NCBI GenBank assembly: GCA_019637155.1
Contig: JAHBWE010000018.1
Coordinates: 124,001 to 188,000 of the forward strand
Source of the DNA: Labilithrix sp.
GTDB lineage: Bacteria > Myxococcota_A > Polyangia > Polyangiales > Polyangiaceae
Length of the DNA: 64,000 nt
Direction: 5' to 3'
Below, piece after piece: positions 56,660 through 63,680 of this stretch; within the stretch, counting starts at the first letter, position 1, and every line of letters starts with the position of its first letter. Position numbers and translations under genes: made by a program. The notes beneath the pieces were generated by a model that was not told the DNA's origin, searched no databases, and saw nothing but the letters and a program-made list of their open reading frames with translations.

Positions 56660-58091
56660 CCTCCGCGCAGCCCCGCTCCTCCTCGCCGCCGTCGCGAGCT
56701 GCACCCTCACGCGCTCCGTGCCCGACAGCTGCACGTCGACCGCGGACTGCCGCGCGGCCTTCGGCGGCGGGCTCGTCTGCGGCGCGAGCGGTCTCTGCGA
56801 GCGCGCGGGGCCGAACCCGCGCTGCGAGGCGGCGTTCCCGGTCGACCTCCTCACGCGCCCGGAGAGCTACGCGGGCATCATCACGCTCGGCTCGCTGATG
56901 GACCGTTCGGTCGAGACGCAGCGCGATCGCGAGGCGGCGATCCGGCTCGCGACGATGCAGGTGAACGAAGCGAAGGGCCTCGACGGCCGCCTCTTCGGCG
57001 TCGTGCAGTGCGACGTCGCGGAGGACGCGAAGTACGACTCGCTCAAGCGCGGAGAGGCCGCGGTCGAGAACGCGAAGTACCTGAGCGACGTGCTCGGCGT
57101 GCCGGCGATCATCGGGCCGAGCGCCTCCGGCGACGCGCTCCTCGTCCTCGAAGCGCTGAAGGGCAAGGACGTGCTCGTGATGTCGCCGTCGGCGTCGAGC
57201 CCCGAGCTCACGACGCGCGACGTCGCGGCGCCGAGCGACGACGAGCCCGGTCTGTTCTGGCGCACGGTCGCGCCGGACACGCTGCAGGGGAACGCGATCG
57301 CGCGCCAGATCGTCGAGGTGAAGGCGGACGCGAAGCGCGTCGTCGTCATCGCGGAGGAGGGGCCGTACGGCTCCTCGCTCGCGGAGGTCTTCACCCAGGC
57401 CTTCGCGAAGGACGGGCGCGCCGCGAACACGATCGCGTACACGACCGCGAGCGAGCGCGACGCGGCGATCGTGGCCGCCGCCGCCGCGCCGCCGCCGGAC
57501 TTCGTGCTCTTCTTCTCGTCGCAGACGCCCGACGTCGTCTCGTTCCTGAACGCGGCGAGCACGCTCGAGAGCTACAAGGACGTCCCGCTGTTCCTCACCG
57601 ACAGCGCGGCGAACACGGACGTGCTCAACGGCGTCGCCGCGGCGTCGACGATCTTCCCGCGCGTCACCGGGAGCCGGCCCGCGGTCCCGAAGGGGCCCAC
57701 CTTCGAGCTCTTCAAGACGAGCTACAGCGCGGCGTTCAAAAAGGACCCGAGCGCGCTCGGCTTCGCGCCGCAGGCGTACGACGCGACGTGGCTCGTCTTC
57801 TACGGCACCGCGTTCGCGTCGAAGCAGGGCACGATCACGGGGAAGGGGATCGCGCGCGGGCTCCGCAAGATCGCGCGGACGGGGCCCGAGGTCGCGATCA
57901 CGCCGGCGAACTGGACGGCGATCTCGAACGACGTGGCGGAGGGGAAGCCGGTCAACGTCGATGGCGCGTCGGGGAAGCTCGACTACGATCCTGCGACGGA
58001 GGAGACGACGAGCCTCGTCGACATCTGGAAGATCAGCGCCGACGGGAAGGCGATCGAGACGATCAAGGAGATCGATCCGACCGCGCCGTGA
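56646..58091 (+). CDS. Periplasmic binding-protein-like lipoprotein (module 3)
   Basis: 481 aa. Lipobox VASC (C19), a small Cys-rich segment (about 28-62), then a type I periplasmic-binding fold of the branched-chain amino acid kind (YAGIITLGSL, VPAIIGPSASGDALLVLEAL, VLVMSPSASSPELT, RVVVIAEEGPYGSSLAEVF, FVLFFSSQTPDVVSFL). No ABC transporter genes follow, so it may serve as the ligand sensor of the kinase module rather than in transport. TTG 56646 overlaps the TPR gene by 14 bp, with GGGAG upstream. The 3' end overlaps the convergent citrate synthase gene by 29 bp. Confidence 0.8.
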   Translation: MARFSLRAAPLLLAAVASCTLTRSVPDSCTSTADCRAAFGGGLVCGASGLCERAGPNPRCEAAFPVDLLTRPESYAGIITLGSLMDRSVETQRDREAAIRLATMQVNEAKGLDGRLFGVVQCDVAEDAKYDSLKRGEAAVENAKYLSDVLGVPAIIGPSASGDALLVLEALKGKDVLVMSPSASSPELTTRDVAAPSDDEPGLFWRTVAPDTLQGNAIARQIVEVKADAKRVVVIAEEGPYGSSLAEVFTQAFAKDGRAANTIAYTTASERDAAIVAAAAAPPPDFVLFFSSQTPDVVSFLNAASTLESYKDVPLFLTDSAANTDVLNGVAAASTIFPRVTGSRPAVPKGPTFELFKTSYSAAFKKDPSALGFAPQAYDATWLVFYGTAFASKQGTITGKGIARGLRKIARTGPEVAITPANWTAISNDVAEGKPVNVDGASGKLDYDPATEETTSLVDIWKISADGKAIETIKEIDPTAP

Positions 58092-59223
58092 GGAGCTCGC
58101 CGACGTAGCGCGAGCGCGGGCGCACGAGCTTCCCGCAGCGGCGCTGCTCCTCGACGTGCGCGCACCACCCCGCCGCGCGGCTCACCGCGAACGTCGGCGT
58201 GAACATCGCGCGCGGAAGCCCGACCGCCTCGAGCAGCACCGCGGTGTAGAACTCGACGTTCGCACGGAGCGCGCGCGCGGGGCTCTTCGCCGCGAGCAGC
58301 GCCTCGGCCTCACGCTCCACCGCGCGCGCGAGGTGGAGCCGCCCGCGGAGGGGCTTGGCCTCGGCGTCGGGCTCCGCCGCGTGCGCGGGGTCGGGTCCGC
58401 GGAGGGGCTTCGCCTTGGCGTCGGCGTTGCGGCGTTCTGTCTCGAGGCGGGAGAGTGCGCGTTCGAGGACGAAGGCGCGTGGGTCGCGGACGCGATAGAT
58501 GCGGTGGCCCATGCCCATGATGCGCTCGCCGCGCGCGAGGGCGGCGGTCAGCCATTCGCGCGCGGCGGTCGCGTCGCCGATCGCGTCGAGCATGTCGAGG
58601 ACGGGGCCGGGCGCGCCGCCGTGGAGCCTGCCCTTCAGCGCTCCGATCGCGGCGACGACCGCGCTCACGGTGTCGGACTCGGTCGACGCGACGACGCGCG
58701 CGGTGAAGGTCGACGCGTTCATCCCGTGATCGACGACGGTGACGAGGTACGCATCGAGCGCGGCGGTCGCCTCCGCGCTCGGCGTGCAGCCGGTGACGAG
58801 CCGGAGGTAGTCGGCGGCGTGGCTCAGCTCGGGATCGGGCCGCGTCGCAGAGGAGGAGGCGGCGGCGACGGCGACGCCGCCGAGCACGCGGAGCATCTCG
58901 TCGAAGGAGCGATCGTCGTTGCTCGGGAGCTGCGCGGCGCGGGCGCGCAGCGCGTCCATCGGGTCGGGCAGGTCGACGGCGTGGAACCGCGCGGCGGCGC
59001 GGGCGGCGCCGAGCTTCGCGCGGACGCTCGCGAGCTCGTCGTCGTTCGGGAGGCGGCCGTGCCAGAGGAGGTGGACGACCTCCTCGAAGGTGACGTTGCC
59101 GGCGAGGTCCTCGACCGGGAGGCCGGCGATGACGAGGCGGCCGGCGTCGCCGTCGACGTCGGAGAGGCGGGTGGAGGCGGCGACGACGTCTTCGAGGCCG
59201 CTGGCTTCGATCGGGCTGGGCAT
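58063..59223 (-). CDS. Citrate synthase family protein (citrate/2-methylcitrate synthase 2 type)
   Basis: 386 aa from ATG 59223. It condenses acetyl- or propionyl-CoA with oxaloacetate. Seen: VVDHGMNASTFTAR (H166), LHGGAPGPVLDML (H201), GMGHRIYRVRDPRA (H240), and NVEFYTAVLLEAVGLP, where Glu stands at the position of the catalytic Asp of E. coli GltA. I recall this as common in this subgroup. Residues about 267-295 hold an insert with two copies of AKPLRG, from a 28-bp DNA repeat, in a region where family members are compact. It is divergent from a second citrate synthase paralogue. Confidence 0.85.
   Translation of the reverse strand: MPSPIEASGLEDVVAASTRLSDVDGDAGRLVIAGLPVEDLAGNVTFEEVVHLLWHGRLPNDDELASVRAKLGAARAAARFHAVDLPDPMDALRARAAQLPSNDDRSFDEMLRVLGGVAVAAASSSATRPDPELSHAADYLRLVTGCTPSAEATAALDAYLVTVVDHGMNASTFTARVVASTESDTVSAVVAAIGALKGRLHGGAPGPVLDMLDAIGDATAAREWLTAALARGERIMGMGHRIYRVRDPRAFVLERALSRLETERRNADAKAKPLRGPDPAHAAEPDAEAKPLRGRLHLARAVEREAEALLAAKSPARALRANVEFYTAVLLEAVGLPRAMFTPTFAVSRAAGWCAHVEEQRRCGKLVRPRSRYVGELLTARSDRSP
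58341..58422 (-). repeat. 28-bp direct repeat in the citrate synthase gene
   Basis: 58341-58368 and 58395-58422 are nearly identical (CCGCGGAGGGGCTT...) at a distance of 54 bp and in frame. They create the duplicated EAKPLRG/AKPLRG insert. Confidence 0.8.
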
Positions 59224-59270
59224 GCCGCGGATATGGGGTGTCGGCGCGCGCGAGCCATGATGGATTCGTG

Positions 59271-59299
59271 AATCAACGAGGCGCGATCGACAATCAACG
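59271..59299. promoter_or_regulatory. AATCAACG direct repeats between the divergent citrate synthase genes
   Basis: AATCAACG occurs at 59271-59278 and 59292-59299, 21 bp apart (two helical turns), in the only gap between the two genes. It is a plausible operator, perhaps for the HTH domain of the right-hand gene. Not matched to a known regulator. Confidence 0.4.
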
Positions 59300-59322
59300 T
59301 GCGCTCGGGCGATGATCGCGGC

Positions 59323-60870
59323 GTGAGCGCACGTTCGGACTACGTCAGCGCGGCGCGGGCGCGCGAGCTCCTCGACGTGAAGCCGCAGACGCTCTACGCG
59401 TACGTCAGCCGCGGCCACATCCGCAGCATCGACGCGGGGAAGGGGACACGCGAGCGCCTCTACCTGCGCGAGGACGTGGAGCGCCTCCGCACGCGCGCGC
59501 ATGCCCGCGCAGGTCACGGCGCGGTCGCGGCGGCGGCGCTGCGCTGGGGCGAGCCGGTCCTCGACACGAGCATCGGCACCGTCACCGAACGGGGCCCAAT
59601 CTACCGCGGCCACGCCGCCGTCGACCTCGTCGCGTCGGGCGTGAGCTTCGAGGTCGTCTGCGCGCTGCTCCACGGCGCCGTCGCGGACACGATCGCGCCG
59701 GCCCCCGCGCCGTCGCAGCGCCCGTCGAGCTCGCGTGCGCGAGGCGGGCGGATGACGGGGTCTGGGCGACGCGATGTTCGATGGTCCGTGCTCCGCGCGC
59801 TACTGCCATCCGGCGCCGACGCCTTCGCCGCGATGCTGCTCACCGCCAGCACGCTCGCCGCGGCTACATCACGCGAAGGCGCGCCGCTGGAGCTGGCCCC
59901 GCGTGGTCGCGCCACGTCGTCGCGCCGCGAAGGCGCGCCGCTGGAGCTGGCACCGCGTGGCAACGTCGCATCGCGTCGCGAAGGGGCGCCGCGGCGGGCC
60001 ACCTCCGCGGCGCGTCGCGATGGCGTCGAGGCGGAGCTGGCTCCGTCGATGCGCGGCGTGAGCATGCTCGGTGCGGATGGCGAGCGCGGCGTGGCAGAGG
60101 GCTTGGGCGTGGTGATGGCGCTCGTTCGTCGGCTCGTCGTGGCGTGTGGGGTGCCGCGCGGGGGGGCGGTCGTGGCGCGGGCGGAGCGGGCGGGGTCGAT
60201 CGCGGAGGCGCTGCTGATCGCGCTCGGGGCGGCGCCGACGCGTGCGCGGGTCGCGGCGATGAACGCGGCGCTCGTGCTGTGCGCCGACCACGAGCTCAAC
60301 GTGTCGAGCTTCGCCGTGCGCGTCGCGGCGTCGGCGGGTGCGTCGCTGCCGGCGTGTGTCCTCGCCGGGCTCGCGGCGCTCTCCGGCCCCCGGCACGGCG
60401 GAGCGACGCGCGCGGTGGAGGAGCTCACCCTCGCGATCGGTGCGCCCGAGCACGCCGCGGCCGCGATCGCGGAGCATCGCGCGCGCGGCGAGGCGGTCCC
60501 CGGGTTCGGGCATCCGCTCTATCCCGCCGGCGATCCGCGCGGCGCGCTGCTGCTCGATCGCGCAGTGAAGCTCGCGCCGAGGGCCCGCGGCGTGCGGGTG
60601 CTCGTCGCCGCCGCGAGCGCGATGAAGCTCGCCGAGCACGAGGCGCCCACCGTCGACGTCGGCCTCGTCGCGCTCGCGCGCGCGCTCGGCCTGCCGCGCG
60701 GGGCGCCGCTCGCGATCTTCGCGTGCGGACGGCTCGCCGGTTGGATCGCGCACGCGCTCGAGCAACAGCGCGAAGGGCACCTCCTCCGGCCGCGCGCGCG
60801 CTACGTCGCTCAGAGCGCGTCGGCGTCGACGCTGAGGACCGTGTCCGCGATCGGCGTCGCGGGCGCGTAG
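59323..60870 (+). CDS. Citrate synthase family protein with N-terminal helix-turn-helix
   Basis: 515 aa from GTG 59323; GTG 59299 in the same frame is possible. Residues about 5-55 are a MerR/excisionase-like HTH (YVSAARARELLDVKPQTLYA, VSRGHIRSID). The rest is citrate synthase: GPIYRGHAAVDLVASGVSFE, CADHELNVSSFAVRVAAS, GPRHGGATRAVEE, VPGFGHPLYPAGDPRGA and TVDVGLVALARALGLP, with the catalytic Asp present. Between about 180 and 235 a repeat insert (EGAPLELAPRG twice) breaks the domain. It may act as regulator, enzyme or partner of the divergent paralogue. The 3' end overlaps the convergent epimerase gene by 61 bp. Confidence 0.82.
   Translation: MSARSDYVSAARARELLDVKPQTLYAYVSRGHIRSIDAGKGTRERLYLREDVERLRTRAHARAGHGAVAAAALRWGEPVLDTSIGTVTERGPIYRGHAAVDLVASGVSFEVVCALLHGAVADTIAPAPAPSQRPSSSRARGGRMTGSGRRDVRWSVLRALLPSGADAFAAMLLTASTLAAATSREGAPLELAPRGRATSSRREGAPLELAPRGNVASRREGAPRRATSAARRDGVEAELAPSMRGVSMLGADGERGVAEGLGVVMALVRRLVVACGVPRGGAVVARAERAGSIAEALLIALGAAPTRARVAAMNAALVLCADHELNVSSFAVRVAASAGASLPACVLAGLAALSGPRHGGATRAVEELTLAIGAPEHAAAAIAEHRARGEAVPGFGHPLYPAGDPRGALLLDRAVKLAPRARGVRVLVAAASAMKLAEHEAPTVDVGLVALARALGLPRGAPLAIFACGRLAGWIAHALEQQREGHLLRPRARYVAQSASASTLRTVSAIGVAGA
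59872..59991 (+). repeat. 35-bp minisatellite in the HTH-citrate synthase gene
   Basis: 59872-59906 and 59926-59960 differ in one base and are 54 bp apart; a partial third unit starts at 59977. In frame they encode REGAPLELAPRG. The 54-bp period equals that in the divergent paralogue, although the units differ. Confidence 0.85.
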
Positions 60871-61799
60871 CCGAGCTCGGCGCGCGCGCGGCGGTCGTCG
60901 ACCATGCAGACGAAGCGGATGTGATCGAGCTCCGGCGCCGGGAACGTCGTGAGGCGGAGCGACCACAGCCGCTTCAAGAGCGACTTGCCGAGCGAGTAAG
61001 GGACCGGGACGCTCGGACGATCCAGGATCTTGATCGCGTGCGAGAGCGGCAGCGGGTCGGGGCCGGCGATGTTGTAGATTCCACGCTTTCCGGGGGCGAG
61101 GGCGGCGCGGAGCGCGCGGACGACGTCGGACTCGTGGATGACCTGGATCATCGGGTCGAAGCCGAGGAGGCGCGGGATGGTGGGGAGGCGGAGGAAGTTC
61201 GAGGCCGCGTTGTGGACCCCGCCGAGGATGTGGACCGGGCGCAGGATGACGGTCTCGGTGTCGGGGTGCTTCCAGAAGAAGCCCTGCGCGAGCATGTCGA
61301 CCTCGATGAGGTCGCGGATCTCGCCGAAGCGCGCGCCGCCGAGGAGCGGCGCGTCTTCGTTCAGGAACTGCGCGTTGTCGGGCTGCGGGCCGTAGACGTT
61401 GGCGCTCGAGAGGACGACGAGCTTCGGCACGTCGAACTGCGCGACGTACTCCATCAGCTTCTGGAAGCCCGCCACGTTCCAGGAGTGATGCTCGGCCTGC
61501 GACGCGCGCGGATCGTGCATCACGCCGAGGTGCACCACCGCCTCGATCGGCTCGGAGCGGAAGATGTCCTTCAGCTTCTTCCGGCGGATGTCGACCTGCT
61601 CGTGGCGGACGTCCTTCGGCTTGTCGGGGAAGGGACGGCGATCGACGCCGACGACCTCGCGCTCGCGATGGAGGAGGCGGACGACCTGCTTGCCGAGGCG
61701 ACCGCACGCGCCGGTGACGAGGACGATGCCCTCGCCGCGCGGCCGCGGCGGCGGCGGGTGGAACGACGACGGCGGGAGGGAGTCGGGCGCGTCGAGCAT
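60810..61799 (-). CDS. NAD-dependent epimerase/dehydratase (extended SDR, atypical)
   Basis: 329 aa. A Rossmann motif TGACGRLG at 29-36 behind a Pro-rich start, a DIRRKKL acidic strand end, VHLGVMHDP, SSANVYGP, LRPVHILGG and NIAGPDPL fit extended SDR sugar- or steroid-type enzymes. The usual YxxxK pair after the SSANVYGP strand is replaced (GEIRDLIEVD), so the reaction may differ or be lost. ATG 61799. A 25-nt palindrome lies between this gene and the acyltransferase gene. Confidence 0.8.
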   Translation of the reverse strand: MLDAPDSLPPSSFHPPPPRPRGEGIVLVTGACGRLGKQVVRLLHREREVVGVDRRPFPDKPKDVRHEQVDIRRKKLKDIFRSEPIEAVVHLGVMHDPRASQAEHHSWNVAGFQKLMEYVAQFDVPKLVVLSSANVYGPQPDNAQFLNEDAPLLGGARFGEIRDLIEVDMLAQGFFWKHPDTETVILRPVHILGGVHNAASNFLRLPTIPRLLGFDPMIQVIHESDVVRALRAALAPGKRGIYNIAGPDPLPLSHAIKILDRPSVPVPYSLGKSLLKRLWSLRLTTFPAPELDHIRFVCMVDDRRARAELGYAPATPIADTVLSVDADAL

Positions 61800-61803
61800 T
61801 TAG

Positions 61804-61828
61804 GCCGCGTGCTGATATAGCACGCGGC
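61804..61828. promoter_or_regulatory. 25-nt palindrome before the epimerase gene
   Basis: GCCGCGTGC and GCACGCGGC form a perfect 9-bp stem around TGATATA. It is 20 bp behind the acyltransferase stop and 5 bp before the epimerase ATG. The loop gives TATATC on the minus strand, a possible -10. It may be a terminator hairpin (no T-run) or an operator over the promoter. Confidence 0.45.
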
Positions 61829-61847
61829 ACGAGCTCGCTTTGGTCGC

Positions 61848-62777
61848 TCAGAAGAAGACGCTCTTTCGTTCCTTGAGGCCGCGGTTCAGCATCGACTGGA
61901 TCGTCGCCTTCACGACGTGGACCTTCTCCTCGATCACGGCGTCGTCGTCGTCGGGATCGCCGTCGAAGCGCATCGGCTCGCCGAAGTAGATGCGGTACTT
62001 CGTCGGGAGCGGCAGCGCGCCGAAGGGGAGGAGGAGCTGCGGGAGGATCGGCGGCGCGCTCGGCATGCGCAGCACCTTCGCGAGCGAGGTGAAGTTGCCG
62101 ACCGAGACGTACTGCTCCTCGCCGCCGACCACCGCGACGGGCACGATCGGCGTCTTCGTCTCCATCGCGAGCCGCATGAAGCCGAGGCCGAAGTCGCAGA
62201 GCTGATAGCGCCTCGTGAACGGCTTCGAGATGCCGCGCGCGCCCTCGGGGAAAACGAGGAGCGCCTCCTCCGCCGAGAGCAGGCGCTCCGCGTTCTCGGG
62301 GACGCCGACCACCTGACCGACGCGCGAGAACAAGAGCGACACGAACGGGAGCGTCTGCGTCCACTTCTCGACCATCGCGCGCATGAAGCGCGGCGGCTCG
62401 ACGTCCATGAAGAGCGACGCGCCGATCATCGCCGCGTCGATCGGGATCTGGCCCGAGTGGTTGGAGATCAGGAGGACGCGCGTGGCGGGGACGTGCTCGG
62501 CGCCGTGCACGGCGGTCCGGAAGTAGTGACGATGCAGCAGCGCGGCCGAGGCGAGCGCGTACTTCGTCCACGCCGGGTCCATCCCGAACGGGTCGACGCC
62601 GGTCGCGGTGAGGTTGAGCGGCACGCGCGCGAGGCGGGCGTTGAACTCCTCGCCGAGCTTCGCCGTCATCCAGTCGTCGACGCTCGACGTCGCGGAGGAG
62701 AGGAGCCCGCGCGCGAGCGGCGCCAGCGACCGAAGCCGCGACATCCCACGCCGTGCGAGCGAACGAGTCTCGTTCAC
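61848..62777 (-). CDS. Lysophospholipid acyltransferase family protein
   Basis: 309 aa. PlsC-like 1-acylglycerol-phosphate acyltransferase fold: LLISNHSGQIPIDAAMIG (H107 and D114 of the NHx6D-type site), FSRVGQVVGVPENAERLL, LLVFPEGARGISKPF (substrate-binding FPEG) and PIVPVAVVGGEEQYV. It should esterify a lysolipid at the inner membrane; the exact substrate is unknown. ATG 62777. It is divergent from the LD-carboxypeptidase gene with a 30-bp gap. Confidence 0.85.
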   Translation of the reverse strand: MNETRSLARRGMSRLRSLAPLARGLLSSATSSVDDWMTAKLGEEFNARLARVPLNLTATGVDPFGMDPAWTKYALASAALLHRHYFRTAVHGAEHVPATRVLLISNHSGQIPIDAAMIGASLFMDVEPPRFMRAMVEKWTQTLPFVSLLFSRVGQVVGVPENAERLLSAEEALLVFPEGARGISKPFTRRYQLCDFGLGFMRLAMETKTPIVPVAVVGGEEQYVSVGNFTSLAKVLRMPSAPPILPQLLLPFGALPLPTKYRIYFGEPMRFDGDPDDDDAVIEEKVHVVKATIQSMLNRGLKERKSVFF

Positions 62778-62790
62778 GGTGCCAAGCTAG

Positions 62791-62796
62791 TACGAT
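62791..62796 (+). promoter_or_regulatory. Candidate -10 hexamer of the LD-carboxypeptidase gene
   Basis: TACGAT, 11 nt before TTG 62808. It supports TTG as the start, since no ATG or GTG occurs in frame in this region. Confidence 0.35.
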
Positions 62797-62807
62797 GCAC
62801 GGGCGAA

Positions 62808-63680
62808 TTGAATCCTCCCCCGCCGCTCCGCCCCGGCTCGCTCATCGCGATCGCAGCGCCCGCGAGCCCGTTCGATCGGAACGAGCTATTTCGCGGGCTC
62901 GCGTGGCTCCGGACGCGGTATCGGCTCCGCATCGACGGCCGCGTCCTCGCGCGGGACGGCTACCTCGCGGGGGACGACGACACGCGCGCGGCCGTGCTCT
63001 CCGCCGCGATGCTCGATCCCGACGTCGGCGCGATCGTCGCCGCACGCGGCGGCTACGGGATCATGCGCATCGTCGATCGCCTGCCGTGGCGCGACTTCTC
63101 CGCGCGCCCCAAGCACCTCGCCGGCTTCAGCGACGTGACCGCGCTCCACGTCGTCGCGTGCTCGCGCGGCGTCCCGACCGTGCACGCGCCGAACGTGACC
63201 GGCCTCGGCCGCTCGATCTCCGCCGCGGAGCGCCTCTCGCTCATCTCCGCCTTCGAGGCGGGCCCGCCGCCGGAGTGGCGCGACCTCCGCGCGATCGTCC
63301 CCGGCGACGCAACAGGCCCCGTCTTCGGCGGCAACCTGGCGCTCCTCGAGGCGATGGCGGCGAGCGGTCTCCTCGACGTGCCGAAGGGCGCGATCCTCGT
63401 GCTCGAGGACGTCACCGAGCGCCCGTACCGCATCGACCGCATGCTCACCGCGCTCCTCCTCGGCGGCCACCTCGCCCGCGCGAGCGCGATCGTCTTCGGC
63501 GGCTTCACGCAGTGCGATCCGGGCCCCGACGGCGTCACCGTCGAGCACGTCCTCCGCGACCGCACGAAGAAGCTCGGCGTCCCGATCTACGCGGACGCGC
63601 CGTTCGGCCACGGCTCCCCCAACTTCGCGTTCCCGCTCGGCCGCGTCGCGCGCCTCGAGAACGGCGTCCTGCGGTTCTAG
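62808..63680 (+). CDS. LD-carboxypeptidase (peptidase family S66)
   Basis: 290 aa from TTG 62808. It removes the terminal D-amino acid from tetrapeptide murein stems in recycling. Catalytic Ser-Glu-His: S108 in AGFSDVTALH, E200 in ILVLEDVTERPY, H268 in PFGHGSPNF. Other family motifs are IAAPASPFDRN, IVAARGGYGIMRIVD and VFGGNLALL. The length fits the family and there is no signal peptide, so it is cytoplasmic. The stop overlaps the convergent partial gene by 4 bp. Confidence 0.9.
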   Translation: MNPPPPLRPGSLIAIAAPASPFDRNELFRGLAWLRTRYRLRIDGRVLARDGYLAGDDDTRAAVLSAAMLDPDVGAIVAARGGYGIMRIVDRLPWRDFSARPKHLAGFSDVTALHVVACSRGVPTVHAPNVTGLGRSISAAERLSLISAFEAGPPPEWRDLRAIVPGDATGPVFGGNLALLEAMAASGLLDVPKGAILVLEDVTERPYRIDRMLTALLLGGHLARASAIVFGGFTQCDPGPDGVTVEHVLRDRTKKLGVPIYADAPFGHGSPNFAFPLGRVARLENGVLRF

